A stretch of 64,000 bases of DNA from Glebionis coronaria (lineage: Eukaryota > Streptophyta > Magnoliopsida > Asterales > Asteraceae). The translations under genes and the position numbers were made by a program. The DNA lies in NCBI GenBank assembly GCA_025667525.1, contig CM046876.1:85167512-85231511 (forward strand), given 5' to 3'. The notes beneath the pieces were generated by a model, which had not been told where the DNA came from, searched no databases, and was given only the letters and a program-made list of their open reading frames with translations. Shown piece by piece: positions 35,143 through 47,021 of this stretch (position 1 is the stretch's first letter; each line of letters begins with the position of its first letter).

Positions 35143-36336
35143 ACTCAGCCTTTTGTGCCTTGTATTTGTTTTTGTAAACCTTTTTCTCATTATCAGAGGA
35201 ATTGGATTGGAGAGATGAGTTGTTTTGTTGTGATGTGAACTTGTAAGGTTTGAATGATGAAGGGTAAGATGGTGAGGATGTTTTTGTGAATGGACAGTCT
35301 TTTTGAATATGTCCAAGTTTTCCACAGGCAAAGCAAGTTTCTTTTGATTTGTCAGATTGTTTACTAGCTGATCCTACTCTCCCTGACCTTTTGTAGAGTC
35401 TTATTTGATTAGCTAGTAATGCTCTTTCATGAAACTCTACATTGAGGTATGTCATGAATTCTTGGCTACTACGAGTGTCTTCTTCAACATCAGTGTCACT
35501 GTTATGAGACGGTGAGGTAGAAATCAAGGCTTTGGATGTTGCTCCCTGAACTACAAATCTTTCAGACTCAGATTTGTATATGGTATCAATCAGCCCTTCT
35601 TTATAATTTTATTTTCCATACAGCTGAGCTAACGTATCATTCTTGATGGAGTTATTGGCCCTCTGAGTCTGATTCATGCTCAGCCATTTTCTGGGAAGGA
35701 TGTTGACAAATATGGCATTTACTTCAGCTTGTGCAATGGTGATTTCATTCATAGCAAGGTCGTTGAGAAGGATCTTCAACCTTGTATACGTCTGTTGCAC
35801 CTTTTCACCTTCAAGTGACTTGAACGCATTAAACTGAAGCCTGAGTGCCTGAATCTTGGTTTCTTTGGTTTCAGAGGGTCCTTCATGACCTAGGATGAGG
35901 TCTGTCCACATATGTTTGGCTGTTGGACATTAAATCACTAACTTCATGATGTGTTTTGGAAGACAATAGATGATAATGCTTTTGAGATGTTTATCTTGGT
36001 TTGCCAATTTTCTATCAGCTGGAGTCTACTGCCTGAGAGTTTTGGGAAGAGGATTCTCATCAGTAGCGCCATAGGAACATATGGTCAATTTTCTAGAATT
36101 TCTAGAAGAAATGGTTCACGTCCATCTAGATAGACAATAAATTGACTTTTCCAACTTGCAAAGTCATCTTCATCAAATACTGGCACATTAGTGACATGAG
36201 ATCCACCTCTTGAATCGAGAAGTTGAGGAAGATCGTCTTCATTTTGAGTGGGGGTTACTCTTGGTGAATTTGGAAGTGGTGGTGTGTTGTTCCCAGAAAG
36301 CGAATTTGGTGGTAGGGTGTTGTTCATTTCAGGCAT
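35143..36336 (-). pseudogene. gag: Degenerate copia gag, truncated by the array
   Basis: Gag of the minus-strand element, read as three blocks in different frames. The start is at 36336 (FDEDDFASWKSQFIVYLDG, copia capsid start). A middle block at 35911-35609 has the UBN2-like AFKSLEGEKVQQTYTRL. A block from about 35590 to 35143 ends in a zinc knuckle, CFACGKLGHIQKDC. Frame changes and a stop separate the blocks, so it is inactive. The last 71 codons of the open frame down to 34928 are antisense LTR 4 sequence, an accidental fusion. Confidence 0.88.
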
Positions 36337-36395
36337 GTTGGATCTTGATTATAAAACTTAGAACGATGTTTATGAAGGTTTTAATATCAAACACC

Positions 36396-36407
36396 GCTCT
36401 GATACCA
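36396..36407 (-). other. Primer binding site of the minus-strand element
   Basis: Plus strand GCTCTGATACCA is the complement of TGGTATCAGAGC, two bases inside the LTR edge at 36410. Confidence 0.9.
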
Positions 36408-36409
36408 AT

Positions 36410-37194
36410 TGAAAGTCCCTAAACCTAGCTTGAAACGATTAAGAAAGATAATTAACACAAGTAAATACATTTCAAACGTAAGACTCTATTATTGTATAAC
36501 CAGTATTACATGTGTTATGGATAACATAGTTTGATGACAATGTGTTTTGTACACTTTGGACAAAATAAAGCTAACTTAAGAACACAGGCACAACTGTTCG
36601 TTCTATAAGTTCTAAAGAGTTAATGTGTGAAATCTAACAAAGTGAACAACATTAACTCTTGGCTACATAACCTATTTATAGTGGTACGAGGTTGACTTCT
36701 AGTGCTAGTTGATGGTGACTACACAAAACAGACAATGTTAGACATCTGTTACAAGATGCTCTTCTATTCTTGGTAGTCTGCCACAACGCTTTAAGAAAAC
36801 AGAGCTGACACAGTTTCCCTTTCCTTCATAGACTCGTACTTTATGCTGTAAAACTTCCCGCTGTAAAACTTCCCGCCTAAACACTTAGGTATATCCAAAG
36901 TATACTGAGTGTTAACAGGGTATTTCCACCCCTGTTAACACTCAACCACTCAGAGTCCCTGATACATCTTGGCTGTTATCCATCACAGCCAATGAGTATG
37001 TCTTCAAGTAATCTTTGACTTCCTTGACAATGTCTCTGATATGGACTCCTCTGTGGTTGCTCACAAAGACTTAGAACTCTGTGAGTCTTGTTTTACTTTC
37101 CTGTTACCTTGACACATGCAAGTTAATATCAAACAACTTAATTTACGTTTAAATCTATGACTAAGGTAAATCTAACAAACTTAGATTCCCAACA
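36410..37194 (-). repeat. 5' LTR (785 bp) of the minus-strand copia element
   Basis: Bounded by TG at 36410 and CA at 37194 on the plus strand, next to the PBS. A minus-strand TATA box, CTATAAATAGG, is at 36671-36681. The U3 end starts with a 7-bp stem-loop (AATCTAA/TTAGATT, plus-strand 37169-37187). Confidence 0.88.
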
Positions 37195-37750
37195 GTATGT
37201 GAAACGTGACTCAGGTGATAAACTCCAACAACGATCTGTGAAATGTATCTTTGTAGGATACCCTAAGGAAACTATGGGTTACTAATTTTATTATCCACCT
37301 GAGAACAAAGTAATTGTTGCTAGGTATGGAGACTTCCTTGAAAGTGATCTTGTAAATCCAGAATTCAGTGGGAGAAATTATGATCTTGAAGAGAGTCATA
37401 TAGATACATTACATTCTGATGAAAATACTAGCGAAATAATTCCTTTAGAACCAGAAAGTTTGGGAGTTCCACCAGAAATAATTCCTCTACGTAGGTCTGA
37501 AAGGACTATACGTGCTCCAAACAAACTATGTCTTAACATAGAGGACGATGATGATGAAGTAGGGGATCTTAGTGAACCTGCTAATTACAAATCCGCCCTA
37601 CTTGATCCTGAAAAAGATAAGTGGATGGTTGCAGTAGATGAGGAAATGAAATCCATGAGAATTAATAAAGTTTAGATCCTTGTAGATCAACCACGAAATG
37701 CTAAATTAGTGAGATATAAATGGATATATAAGAAGAAAACTGACATGGAT
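37195..37750 (+). pseudogene. pol: Copia pol fragment: integrase C-terminus to RT start
   Basis: Translates to the copia integrase C-terminal signature KCIFVGYPKETMGY, an acidic linker, LRRSERTIRAPNK, and the RT entry region ending KWIYKKKTDMD. In-frame stops occur just after the first motif and at 37673-37675. The left side is cut by the minus-strand copia LTR, the right side by the LARD-like element. The frame resumes at 45598 after the TSD. Multiple stops show an old, dead copy. Confidence 0.88.
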
Positions 37751-38041
37751 TGTTGGAAATTCACTTTATGTGACGACATTTAATAATTCCCATTAGTTAT
37801 CATAGTCACTCACGCAAAGACTAGACTAGGAAACTATGTATAGTGTAGGCGCATGAGTGACTATATATACCCCTCCAAGGCTTCCAAGGAGGGGTTGTTG
37901 TTTGTGTTTTTTCTTTTTATTAAACAAGTTGCCTTTCTCTCTCTAGAACACCTCCAACCCTCTCTCTAAACTTAACAATGGATGCCACCACCATATACCA
38001 CCCTACTAGACCACCGGATCATATAAAATAGCAAACCCACA
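37751..38041 (+). repeat. 5' LTR (291 bp) of the LARD-like element
   Basis: TGTTGGAAAT...AACCCACA. TATA-like CTATATATACC at 37861-37871 follows a GAGTGACT repeat. Matches 41714-41887 plus 45476-45592. Confidence 0.92.
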
Positions 38042-38043
38042 AT

Positions 38044-38055
38044 TGGCATCAGAGC
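38044..38055 (+). other. Primer binding site of the LARD-like element
   Basis: TGGCATCAGAGC, one mismatch from the usual initiator tRNA-Met PBS, two bases after the 5' LTR. Confidence 0.85.
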
Positions 38056-38496
38056 TATGGTTCAATCCTTTGATTGATGTGTTTTTTATCTATTGATTTG
38101 GTGGTCAAAATTTTTTCTTTTGGTTCCGAATCTATTATAATCTTGTGTTACAGTTTGTCTTTGTTCTTGTCTGTTTGGTCTCAAATCTCGTGGTTTCATT
38201 GTCACAGTTCTCAACATATCCTGTCTCTATCAGTCCATGGTGTCATTTTTCTGGTCAAAAGTCAAACCTGCCATGTTTTTCTTGAATATGGTATAACTTT
38301 TGTGACTGGGTTTTGAGTGTTGTTCAAACGGTCATAAGGTTTCATTTTTTTCTCATGGTCAAAGTTTTACATATCTGGTATCATCATTTTCTGGGTTTCT
38401 TAGTATTTTCTCTTTGAAGATGAAAATATAAGATAAGATCCAAAACCAAGATCCTGAAAAACCGGAAAGTACATTCGGATAAGATCTCAGATTGAT

Positions 38497-38671
38497 ACAT
38501 TGCGATGGGTCGTATATTGCGATGGGTGTTCGAATCTTTGCGATGACTCATTGTGATGCATCATTACGATGGTACATTGCGATGCATCATTGCGATGACA
38601 TTGCGATGGTACATTGCGATGCATCATTGCGATGGCATTGTGATTACATGTCACTAATGACATTGCGATGG
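38497..38671 (+). repeat. Short tandem repeat, unit about ACATTGCGATGG (12-13 degenerate copies)
   Basis: CATTGCGATG recurs with spacing of about 10-17 bases within 175 bp, with CATTGTGATG and CATTACGATG variants that look like deamination products. It lies in the noncoding internal region, about 450 bp from the PBS. The small ORF across it (38492-38683) is a by-product. Confidence 0.85.
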
Positions 38672-38983
38672 ATTTCAGCCTAGTATTACGACGGATACTG
38701 ACACTTTTGTGAAAAGTAAAATCATACCGAGACTATTTTTAATCATACCGAGATCGCAAAGCTCCATTAACCATCAACAGTTAACCTAAATCAATTTAAA
38801 ATCTGACTCAACACCACTCGATCTATTTCCCGTCGTCTCTAATCTATCGACTCAACTTTTACTACAACCAGTCTCATAACAGACTTGAAACAAAATGAAT
38901 AAAGATATCAGATTGATCATTTTTTTGGTTATATCTATTTAAGATATACCAAGATCTTTAACGATCTTAACAAAATGAATCAT

Positions 38984-39254
38984 GGGAAAATTCTTGAAAT
39001 GCCCCAAGGTTGCATCCACTTTCCCAAAATGCACCAACCAAATGAGAATTCCCAAAATGTCTTATGCAACTTATTCGACTTTTCTAAAAATGGGAAAATT
39101 TTGGGAAAATTTTTAATTTTTTTTTCTATTTTTGGAAAATTTGCATAAGTCGCATAAGTTGCATAAGTTGTATAGGGCATTATGGGAAATTTTCATTTGG
39201 TTGGTGCATTTTGGGAAAATGGATGCAACTTTGGGGCATTTCAAGAATTTTCCC
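38984..39254. mobile_element. Foldback/MITE-like palindrome (271 bp)
   Basis: The two halves are long inverted copies: GGGAAAATTCTTGAAATGCC at the left end pairs with its reverse complement at the right end, continuing through most of each arm around a centre near 39119. The flanks ATGAATCAT (38975-38983) and GTGAATGAT (39255-39263) agree at 7 of 9 positions, a possible 9-bp TSD as made by Mutator-type transposases. It is nested in the LARD-like element. ORFs on both strands here are palindrome artefacts. Confidence 0.8.
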
Positions 39255-39263
39255 GTGAATGAT

Positions 39264-41703
39264 ATCATCATTGATTTATACCGAAAGCACTGCCTTCTTT
39301 TGATTTTCGAACACAAAAGTAAAATCAAGAACAAGAGTGTTCTGATTTTTATGTTTTTGATTCGATTCATTCACAAAAAACCGACATGCAATTAGATATG
39401 AGAACCTACCCGAGACCATTTTGATGATCTTGAAGCCATATACGTTGTTTACTCTCCTTAAACAGATGGTTTAAGCGTATGTTTGTTTTCATATATCGAT
39501 TTAGGCTTTAGGTTGTGTCTCGTTGTGATTATTGTGATGAGATGGATTGAGATATTTAGTTTTTATGATAGAGAGGCGAAGGGTGTATAGGAGGCAGATG
39601 AGATTTATTAAATCTGTAGAGTTGATGGCTGTATTTGATTGAAATGGATTGATGGTATTGAGATTGATTAAGATTTGTGATGATATTAGATGTGATATGG
39701 ATTTGGTGAAAGTTGTTGACTGTGATGAGAGAAAAAGAAGCGGCTGATGAGATAAGAACGAGATTAGGTTGTCTAACTGTGAGGTTAATTAGGGTTGTGC
39801 AATATATATCCTTATATCTCAATGTGGGCCGGTTAAATACGAATGTTAGATTTGGTCATTTTTTTTCTAACCATGTATGAGTTTGGCATGCACATGCTTA
39901 TTGACTCATCTAGTGGGCTCTACATTCACATTGGTAGCGTTTTTCTGCAACACTAACGTTTTCAATAACATGGAGTGGATAACGTGACTTGTAGTATCAA
40001 AGTGGGCCAACTATGACCAAGTATTAATTTAGAATTGATAGATAGCCGAGATATATATATTATGTAATATCGGATATACTTGGACTCCGTAATGACAAAG
40101 TGATGTGGCAAAGTGACGAGACAAAGTGACGCGATTTATTTTTGTCGAGACCAAGAAAAATAGCTTAATTTGAATTTAAGTGGCTACGGATTTGATCGGG
40201 TATTATTACTTGAAATTGAAGATGAATTCATCGAAGGCGTGTTCTTATTTTATCCTTGAAATCAGGGTTGGTTGGATGCATGATTTCAAAGATAACTTGC
40301 TCGTGCTTAATCTTAGGATGAAGACTTGATTATCTAGTTACCGAGTTCGGGGTGGATGGTTGATGACTTAGATAACTATCACTTAAAGGAGATACAATGT
40401 TGTACTCAGTGTCACGCGCATAGTCGATGTGGATAATTTCAAGAGGTGTTGTGCTTATATACTTATTCAGTAATGTATTGGGTACTTAGATATTTCTCCA
40501 CTGTTCTTCAATCAACAATACTGCAAGCTTAAGTCACATGATCAAGGAATTCTTATTCAGTTTCACGTTTGGTATATCTATTTCATTCCATCAGTGGTCA
40601 CTTCAAATTGCCTACAAGGGGTTGGTAAAGATATCCATGGAAGAGTTTATGAGCAGAGAATTTCGATCAACAACTGATTCTCACAGAATATAACAAAGCT
40701 TATTTATTATTCTCTCGAGATTTTCAGGTACACGTGCGCACGATTTATTGCTGGTTCCGAGGATTCAAAACCATCAAGGGGGAAGAAGAAGACATATTGA
40801 ACGCACAACGAGTACACGTGATGAACTTCATACCTTTTTTTGATTCGAAGGCATTCCGGGGAGGCAAATGTCATAACCGAAGAGAAATTAGTGTTTTAAC
40901 TTATGGCGTTAAACAGTCTCTAAACGGCACACAATTTTTTAATGTTTAATTGTTTTGATGTTGCAATTATTCATCATCATTACCCTATATAGAGAGATAT
41001 GCACTTCCGGGACTTAATTGACTCTGGTGCATCTCCGGAAGAAGATATGTGCATTTTCGGGACTTAATTGACTTTGGTGTTACGATGTAAACTTCATGAA
41101 TGGGATAATGTGTCTACTTCAGTATTTGGGCTTCATACATGGGATTGGTTTCCTTTCTTCAACTACATGGGGGAAGAAATGTCTTGATTCTTTCTAGTAT
41201 GCACAACTTGAACTCTCAGGGGGGAGAAAAATCAGAAGAATTATTCAAGAGTGAGAAGAGACGTTGTTGATCTACTTGGTGTGCCCGAAACTTTCAGTCA
41301 CTCATAGCAACATTATCATTTCATATGATGGGGTTTGCTTGTTAAATTCCGCTGTGCGCTTAATCATTCTAAGCTTTATTCAAAGCTTTGGAACTGCTTA
41401 TGAGGATTGTCGATTTAGGGGGAAGCTATTAAAAGCATCTACATCAAGAATATGTGGCATGAATTTGGGGGAAGTTAATTAAGAAGCTTCTCCCTAACCA
41501 GAAGTATATGGGTTACTTAGTTCGTGCCGTTACAGTATTTCTTCTACAAGTTACTACAAAGATGAGTCGTTTTAAAGTGAAGAATTGAAGTCAAAGGTCT
41601 CAGAAGACTTCATCAGCATTGGACGCTTCATGGAAGCTTTTGTTCTTAATCATTATGTACTTGTTAGAAAAAATATTGTAAGGAATTCTACACGTCGTCC
41701 CAT
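39264..41703 (+). other. Remaining noncoding interior of the LARD-like element
   Basis: No ORF longer than about 90 codons and no recognisable retroelement domain. A partial duplication of about 48 bp (CGGGACTTAATTGACT twice) lies at 40995-41079. GGGGGAGAA-type purine blocks near 41220 and 41417 resemble extra PPTs. Confidence 0.6.
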
Positions 41704-41713
41704 AGGGGAAGAT
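41704..41713 (+). other. PPT of the LARD-like element
   Basis: AGGGGAAGAT abuts the 3' LTR start TGTTGGAGAT at 41714. Confidence 0.85.
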
Positions 41714-41887
41714 TGTTGGAGATTAACTTTATGTGACGCCATTTAAGAATTCCCATTAGTTATCATAGCCACTCACGCAAAGACTAGACTAGGAAACTAT
41801 GTATAGTGTAGGCGCGTGAGTGACTATATATACCCCTCCAAGGATTCTAAGGAGGGGTTGTTTTTTGTGTTTTCTCTTTTTATTAAA
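41714..41887 (+). repeat. 3' LTR of the LARD-like element, left piece (174 bp)
   Basis: Aligns with bases 1-174 of the 5' LTR with several substitutions. Interrupted after TTAAA (41883-41887). Confidence 0.9.
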
Positions 41888-44800
41888 TGATGAGACTGCA
41901 ATTATACATAGTCTCATCGTCCAAATCGAGCTTAAAACACTTAAAATGTCATCAAAATACCCCTATATATGCTTGTATTTGTGTCTTGTGTATTTTAGGT
42001 ACGGATATCGTGAAATCAATAAAATATCACAAGAATGAAGCAAAAACGAACACGGGAAACGAAGCCGCACAAAGAACCGGGCCCAAGTATGGAATTTACA
42101 AAATTGCGCTTGAAGTTTTGAAGAATGTCAAGTTTGGTCCCTCATCTTTGAAGACTTGTCACAAATGACCCTCCACTAGTCATTTGTACAAGAAAAATCC
42201 TTAAAGTTTGAAGATATGTCAAAACAGCCCTTAAAGATTAAAGGAATTGCAAGATTGGTCCTTGTTGAAAGTTTGCAAACCAATTGGGCCAAAAGTGACA
42301 AGCTGGTCAAAGTATATTACAAAGGGAATGTGGGAAATCTGTTATAAACTTCATTTGAAAGATCTTTGGGAGTATAGGGGCTAATACCATCAAACATCCA
42401 AACTCTCCCCACCACTCAGCTGCCGACACGTCACCTCCCACTCATAAACCCACCAATCACCTTGCACCCCAGCCCCACGTCACCCTTCCACTAAACCAGT
42501 TTATTTAAATAAACTAGGTCAAATGATCAAACATTTTTTCCTTCCCTAATACTTTATTTAAACTAATCTACCCCTAAACCAGATTAAACGCCCCTTTAAA
42601 CCACCAAGAACATCCCATGAACCCTAATCTATAACCATATCAAATGAAAGGGGTTTTTGTTTAACAAATCCAGAACCCTAATTACCCATCGCATAAACAC
42701 AACCCACTCCCAATATTCCCTTCACACTCACCATTGGGCCCACCATGAGCTCCCCTGCTCACGTCTCTATCCCCCATTCCCAAAAACCCGACCAAATGAA
42801 CGACTCACGTGTGTTTCTTCGCCCCAAAGGAAGATTAAATGGCCAAGATCATTTCAAGAGGAGCTATCATCCAGCAGGCATCACATGAGGCGAATTTGAC
42901 CATTCTCAATTTTCAGTCAAGGGACTTTTTAGACAATTCATGTGCTAGGGTTTATGTAATTTCTTGTTTTCTAGATTCTTCTACTCCTAGTATATATACA
43001 AGGTAACTTGTACCTTGTATAACCGTTCCAGAATTTTTGTAAAACCTTAAGTGAATTAATGAAAATTAAAAATTTAATCTTTTGCAAGAATCTGAGTTCC
43101 AAGCTTTATTGTTTTTAGTTTCATCATACTCATTGTTGAAAGTAGTTGAGAGTTTAAAGTTTACATTTTATCAAAAGTTTTCAAGAAAATCCGTTTTTGG
43201 AAAATTTTGGCAAAGATATCAAACCTTGAAACCAGTTTGAAATGAAGTGAAGCGTATGATCAAAAACTGGTTAGATTGTTTTGATAAGCTTGGTCAAGAG
43301 CTTTTCTAAAGTTCTGTTCGGTTTCATTGGGTTGAGAAAAGTCAGTTTGAAAAAACTTATTTTTCATTAGCCAAAAGTGATAAGCTAGCTTAATCAATAA
43401 GCTAGGCTTATACTCTTTGTGGTTGTTTATTCATGTCACTCTCTTTCTCCTTGTTTGATCTTAGCAGGCACCCAAATCTTGCATATTGGATGAGGTGTGG
43501 AATTTGAAGTCCATCATCATCATCATCTTCTACTCATACCAACAAGCTCCTTTCTAGAATTCATCAGCTCAAGCCCTAGCTTGATGGAGAAGGCTTAAGC
43601 CAAGCCTTTGTGAAGCTTGGATGTAAGCTCACTAGGTAAAAAGACTTAAACTCTCTATACTTGTTTTGAGCTTTTAAGTTATGATGATTTATAGGATTAA
43701 GGTGTTAGGATGATAGTCAAATGCATGATATTGTGTATATGTTGTATTGAAACATGTTAGAGCAAGTTTGATTGGATTTGGTGCATGTTAAAGTTGGATT
43801 TATTTGTTAAAAATCAGTTTTCAGTTTTTAAAGGGGTGTTTGGATTTAGGTTTAAATCAAGTATTTGAAATGATTTTGGTTTAAATTAAGTTCAAATACA
43901 TTTCATCTTGGAGGTATTTAGTTAATTCAGTAAGTTGGTTTGAGTTTGATAGAAGGGAAAATTAAATTACATGTTACTTGTTTGAAAATTCTAAAAAATC
44001 AGTAAGTCAATTAACTGCTTAATTTTAGTATTTCTGGCCATTAAATTTTTAAACTGATTGACCTAGATGTTGTCTAGGATTAAGTCTTGGTTGATTGTGA
44101 TTTGTGAAAGAATTGAGTGAAATTTGGTGAGCCAAAACTCACCAAATAACCATCTAGATCAGCAAAGGACCCAGTCCCCATATTTTGTTTATCAGTAACT
44201 GATCCTTAGCCATTTGTGTGTTTTTCTTGCTTTGGACTTGGTAATTTTTGTGCTTAATCTAACTCCCCACACTCCACTGAGTGTGGGGGTGCCTTTGTTT
44301 CCCATCAATTCTCAATAACAAGCAAGATCCAAGCACTTAAGTGCCCAGATACGATTTTCATTGAAAACAGTGGGAACAAACTTCCCACTGTTAGGGTAAA
44401 AGTTCCCCCTGCTGAGCATAAAGACAAAAATCTGTCACATGTCACTTTCAGTTTTTAAATTTTTTGTCTTTTGTGGCCTTATTTAGGAGTTTGAACTTGA
44501 TTTTTGTTTTTTATTTTTCTTATTTAATTTCTGATTTTTATATTAAGTTTATTTTTTAGTTACTGTTCATTCTCTATTTTTTACATTTAATTGCATTTTA
44601 AATTAGTTTTTTAATGATTGTTTTTGTCTTTTAGTGCCAAAAGTGTATATTTTCCAGTTTTGAAAATTTTCTTAGATTAAGAAAAGGATTTTAAGATTTT
44701 TAGTAAAAAAATATTTTACTGTTCACCCTTTTTACTAATTTTTAGATTTAATATAGGTTTAAATATGTTTAATTAAGATCTGTTTTGTCTTTTAGTGAAA

Positions 44801-45470
44801 AATATTTAATTTTTCAAACTTTTTCATTTTTCTGCTGTTCATTAGTATAATTTAGGATTTTAAAAATAGTCAAATTATTTATAGCATTATTTTATTATTT
44901 TTAATCATTATTTTAGTTTAAAAATAGTTTTTAGTGTTTTAAAAATAGAAAAATAGTATTTAAAATTTAGGAAAAATACTTTTTAGTCTTTAAATAATAT
45001 AAGTGAGTTATTGTTCAATAAAATAATATTTTGGGCTTTTTCTTAATTATATTAAATTCCTGGGCTTTAATTAGCATTAAAAATTGAATATTTAATTAAT
45101 AAAAGGTTTTAAAATTTATTTATTGGATGTTTATGCTTATTAATATTATTATAGACTTAGTTTTAAGTTTTAATTAATTTTTAGGTTAAATTTTTTTTAA
45201 TTTTTTCACGTTTTACGTATTTACGTTCGCGTTTTACGTCACTCGTCGTAGTTTAATTGTAGTCGTAGCTCGTCTTTAATTCTTCTTTCTAAAACCTAAA
45301 AAACCTCACTAATACAAACTCTTGATATTATATAATTGGCATCTAATACACACACCTCCTTCGAGAACGAACCCGCATTTATTCGATTCATCGGTTTTCC
45401 TAAATCGTCGAGTTTAATACTTGCCCATTATACACTCTTTTTCCTAAAAGACGTATTTCTACGACCATCA
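41888..45470 (+). repeat. Probable solo LTR of a large Ty3-type element (3,583 bp, TSD TTAAA)
   Basis: Begins TGATGAGACT and ends GACCATCA with perfect TSDs TTAAA (41883-41887 and 45471-45475). Noncoding throughout, with very AT-rich sequence at about 44450-45200. TATA-like TATATATACA at 42991-43000. The first 31 bases form a 9-bp stem (GATGAGACT/AGTCTCATC). No PBS, PPT or second LTR inside, so a single LTR left by LTR-LTR recombination is the simplest reading. Strand is assigned from the TATA position and is uncertain. Confidence 0.78.
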
Positions 45471-45475
45471 TTAAA

Positions 45476-45592
45476 CAAGTTGCCTTTATCTCTCTAGAAT
45501 ACCTCCAACCCTCTCTCTAAACTTAACAATGGCTGCCACCACCATATACCACCCTACTAGACCACCGGATCATATAAAATAGCAAACCCACA
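45476..45592 (+). repeat. 3' LTR of the LARD-like element, right piece (117 bp)
   Basis: Continues the 5' LTR copy from CAAGTTGCC to AACCCACA. 174 plus 117 gives 291 bp, equal to the 5' LTR. Confidence 0.92.
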
Positions 45593-45597
45593 TGGAT

Positions 45598-47021
45598 GAT
45601 GAAGTACAATCCTATAAAGCTCGTTTAGTAGCTAAAGGTTTTACACAAACTTTTGGCGTAGACTACGAGAAGACATTTTCTCTTGTAGCAGACTTAAGAG
45701 CTATTAGGATTTTCATAGCTATAGCAACATACTATGACTATGAGATATGGTTAATGGATGATAAAACTGCCTTCCTGAACGGTCGCTTAGATGAGGATAT
45801 CTATATGCAGCAACCTGAAGGGTATGTTGATCCTAAGTATCCAAAACGCGTGTGCAAACTTCAAAGATCTATCTATGGTCTGAAGCAGGCATCACGTCAA
45901 TAGAATAAACGATTTGATGAAGAAATTAAAAAAATTGGAATTATTCAAAATCGTGATGAGCCATGTGTATGTCGCAAAGCTTGTGGGAGTGATGTAGTAT
46001 TCCTAATCTTATATGTTGATGACATATTACTCATGGGAATTAACATTCCAAGACTTAAATAAGTTAAGGATTATCTTGGTAAATATTTTTCTATGAAAGA
46101 TTTGGGAAACGCTGCATACATTCTGGGAATCAAAATCTATTGAGATAGGAGTAGCTGGTTAATTGGTCTTAGTCAAGATGCTTATATTGACAAAATATTG
46201 AAGAAGTATAATATGCATAATTCCAAGAAAGGTTTTTAACCTATGGAAGTTAAGCATAATCTAAGTCATGAGATGGATGCATCTGCTCCTAAAGAGGAGG
46301 CTTACATGAGAAAGGTGCCTTATGCTTCGGCTGTAGGATCTATTATGCATACTTTAAGGTGCACAAGGCTTGATGCGGCGTTTGCTCAGAACTTGGTCAG
46401 TCGTTATAGGTATCTGTGATGCATCCTGGCAATGTATCTGTGATGCGTCCTGTTAAACATATTCTTAAGTATTTGAGGAGTACGAAGGATGTGTTTTTGG
46501 TATTTGGAGGGAAACCAGACACAGAACTAAATGTTACAGGTATCTGTGATGCGTCCTGGCAATGTGATAAAGACGATACGAAGTCTCAGACGGGTTACGT
46601 GTTTGTTATCAATGGAGGAGCAGTTGACTGGAAGAGTAAGAAACAGACAACGATTGCAATGCATGCTACTTAATCTGAGTACATGGATGTTTCAGAAGCT
46701 GCAATGGAAGCTCTTTGGATTAGGAAGTTTATTGATGATCTTGGAGTGATGCCATCAATAGAAGGCCCTATTAATATGTATTGGGACAATTCTGCTGCAA
46801 TCATATTCGCCAATGATTCTGGAGTCATGAAGGGCGCCAGACACTTTAAACGTAGATATCACTACGTACGAGAACAAGTTGAAGATCGTGGAATCAAATT
46901 ATTAAAAGTTCGCACAGATGATAAGGTAGCGGATCCTTTAACTAAGGCGTTGCCTAGAGGAAAGGTTATTAAACATGCCAAAAGCATTGGGCTTCAATTA
47001 GCTAGCGATTTCATGCAATAA
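45598..47021 (+). pseudogene. pol: Copia pol fragment: RT and RNase H (continues 37195-37750)
   Basis: Resumes directly after the LARD TSD in the same reading frame. RT begins ARLVAKGFTQTFGVDYEKTF; YVDD is at 46012-46023; the RNase H end includes DASWQCDKDDTKSQTGY, KKQTTIAMHAT and KVADPLTKALPRGK. Stops occur near 45901, 46060, 46141, 46237, 46420 and 46671. A short stretch around 46410-46460 appears to be a misplaced duplicate of 46540-46565. Clearly dead. Confidence 0.9.

Larger units (their letters stand above)
35143..37194 (-). mobile_element. Minus-strand Sirevirus-like copia element, 5' portion (LTR plus gag)
   Basis: Read on the minus strand: LTR (37194 to 36410), PBS (36407 to 36396), short leader and gag (36336 to 35143), then cut by the tandem array. 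Its missing 3' part should lie to the left of the array, beyond the window. The LTR begins TGTTGGGAAT on the minus strand, as in Sireviruses. It is itself inserted into a plus-strand copia pol at 37194/37195. Confidence 0.88.
37751..45592 (+). mobile_element. Non-autonomous LARD-like LTR element with TGGAT TSD
   Basis: TSD TGGAT is at 37746-37750 and 45593-45597. The 5' LTR is 37751-38041. The 3' LTR starts at 41714, is split by a later insertion, and ends at 45592. PBS and PPT are present, but the 3.67-kb internal region has no recognisable gag or pol. Without the 3,583-bp insert and its TSD copy the element is 4,254 bp. The two LTRs differ at several sites, so it is older than the array. 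Confidence 0.9.

Noticed and set aside
34928..35527. A 199-aa minus-strand ORF as a single gene
   Set aside because: Its C-terminal part is antisense LTR 4; it is an accidental fusion of old gag with the inserted array.
39132..39395. ORFs on both strands around 39000-39400
   Set aside because: They arise from the palindromic foldback and flanking sequence, with no recognisable protein.
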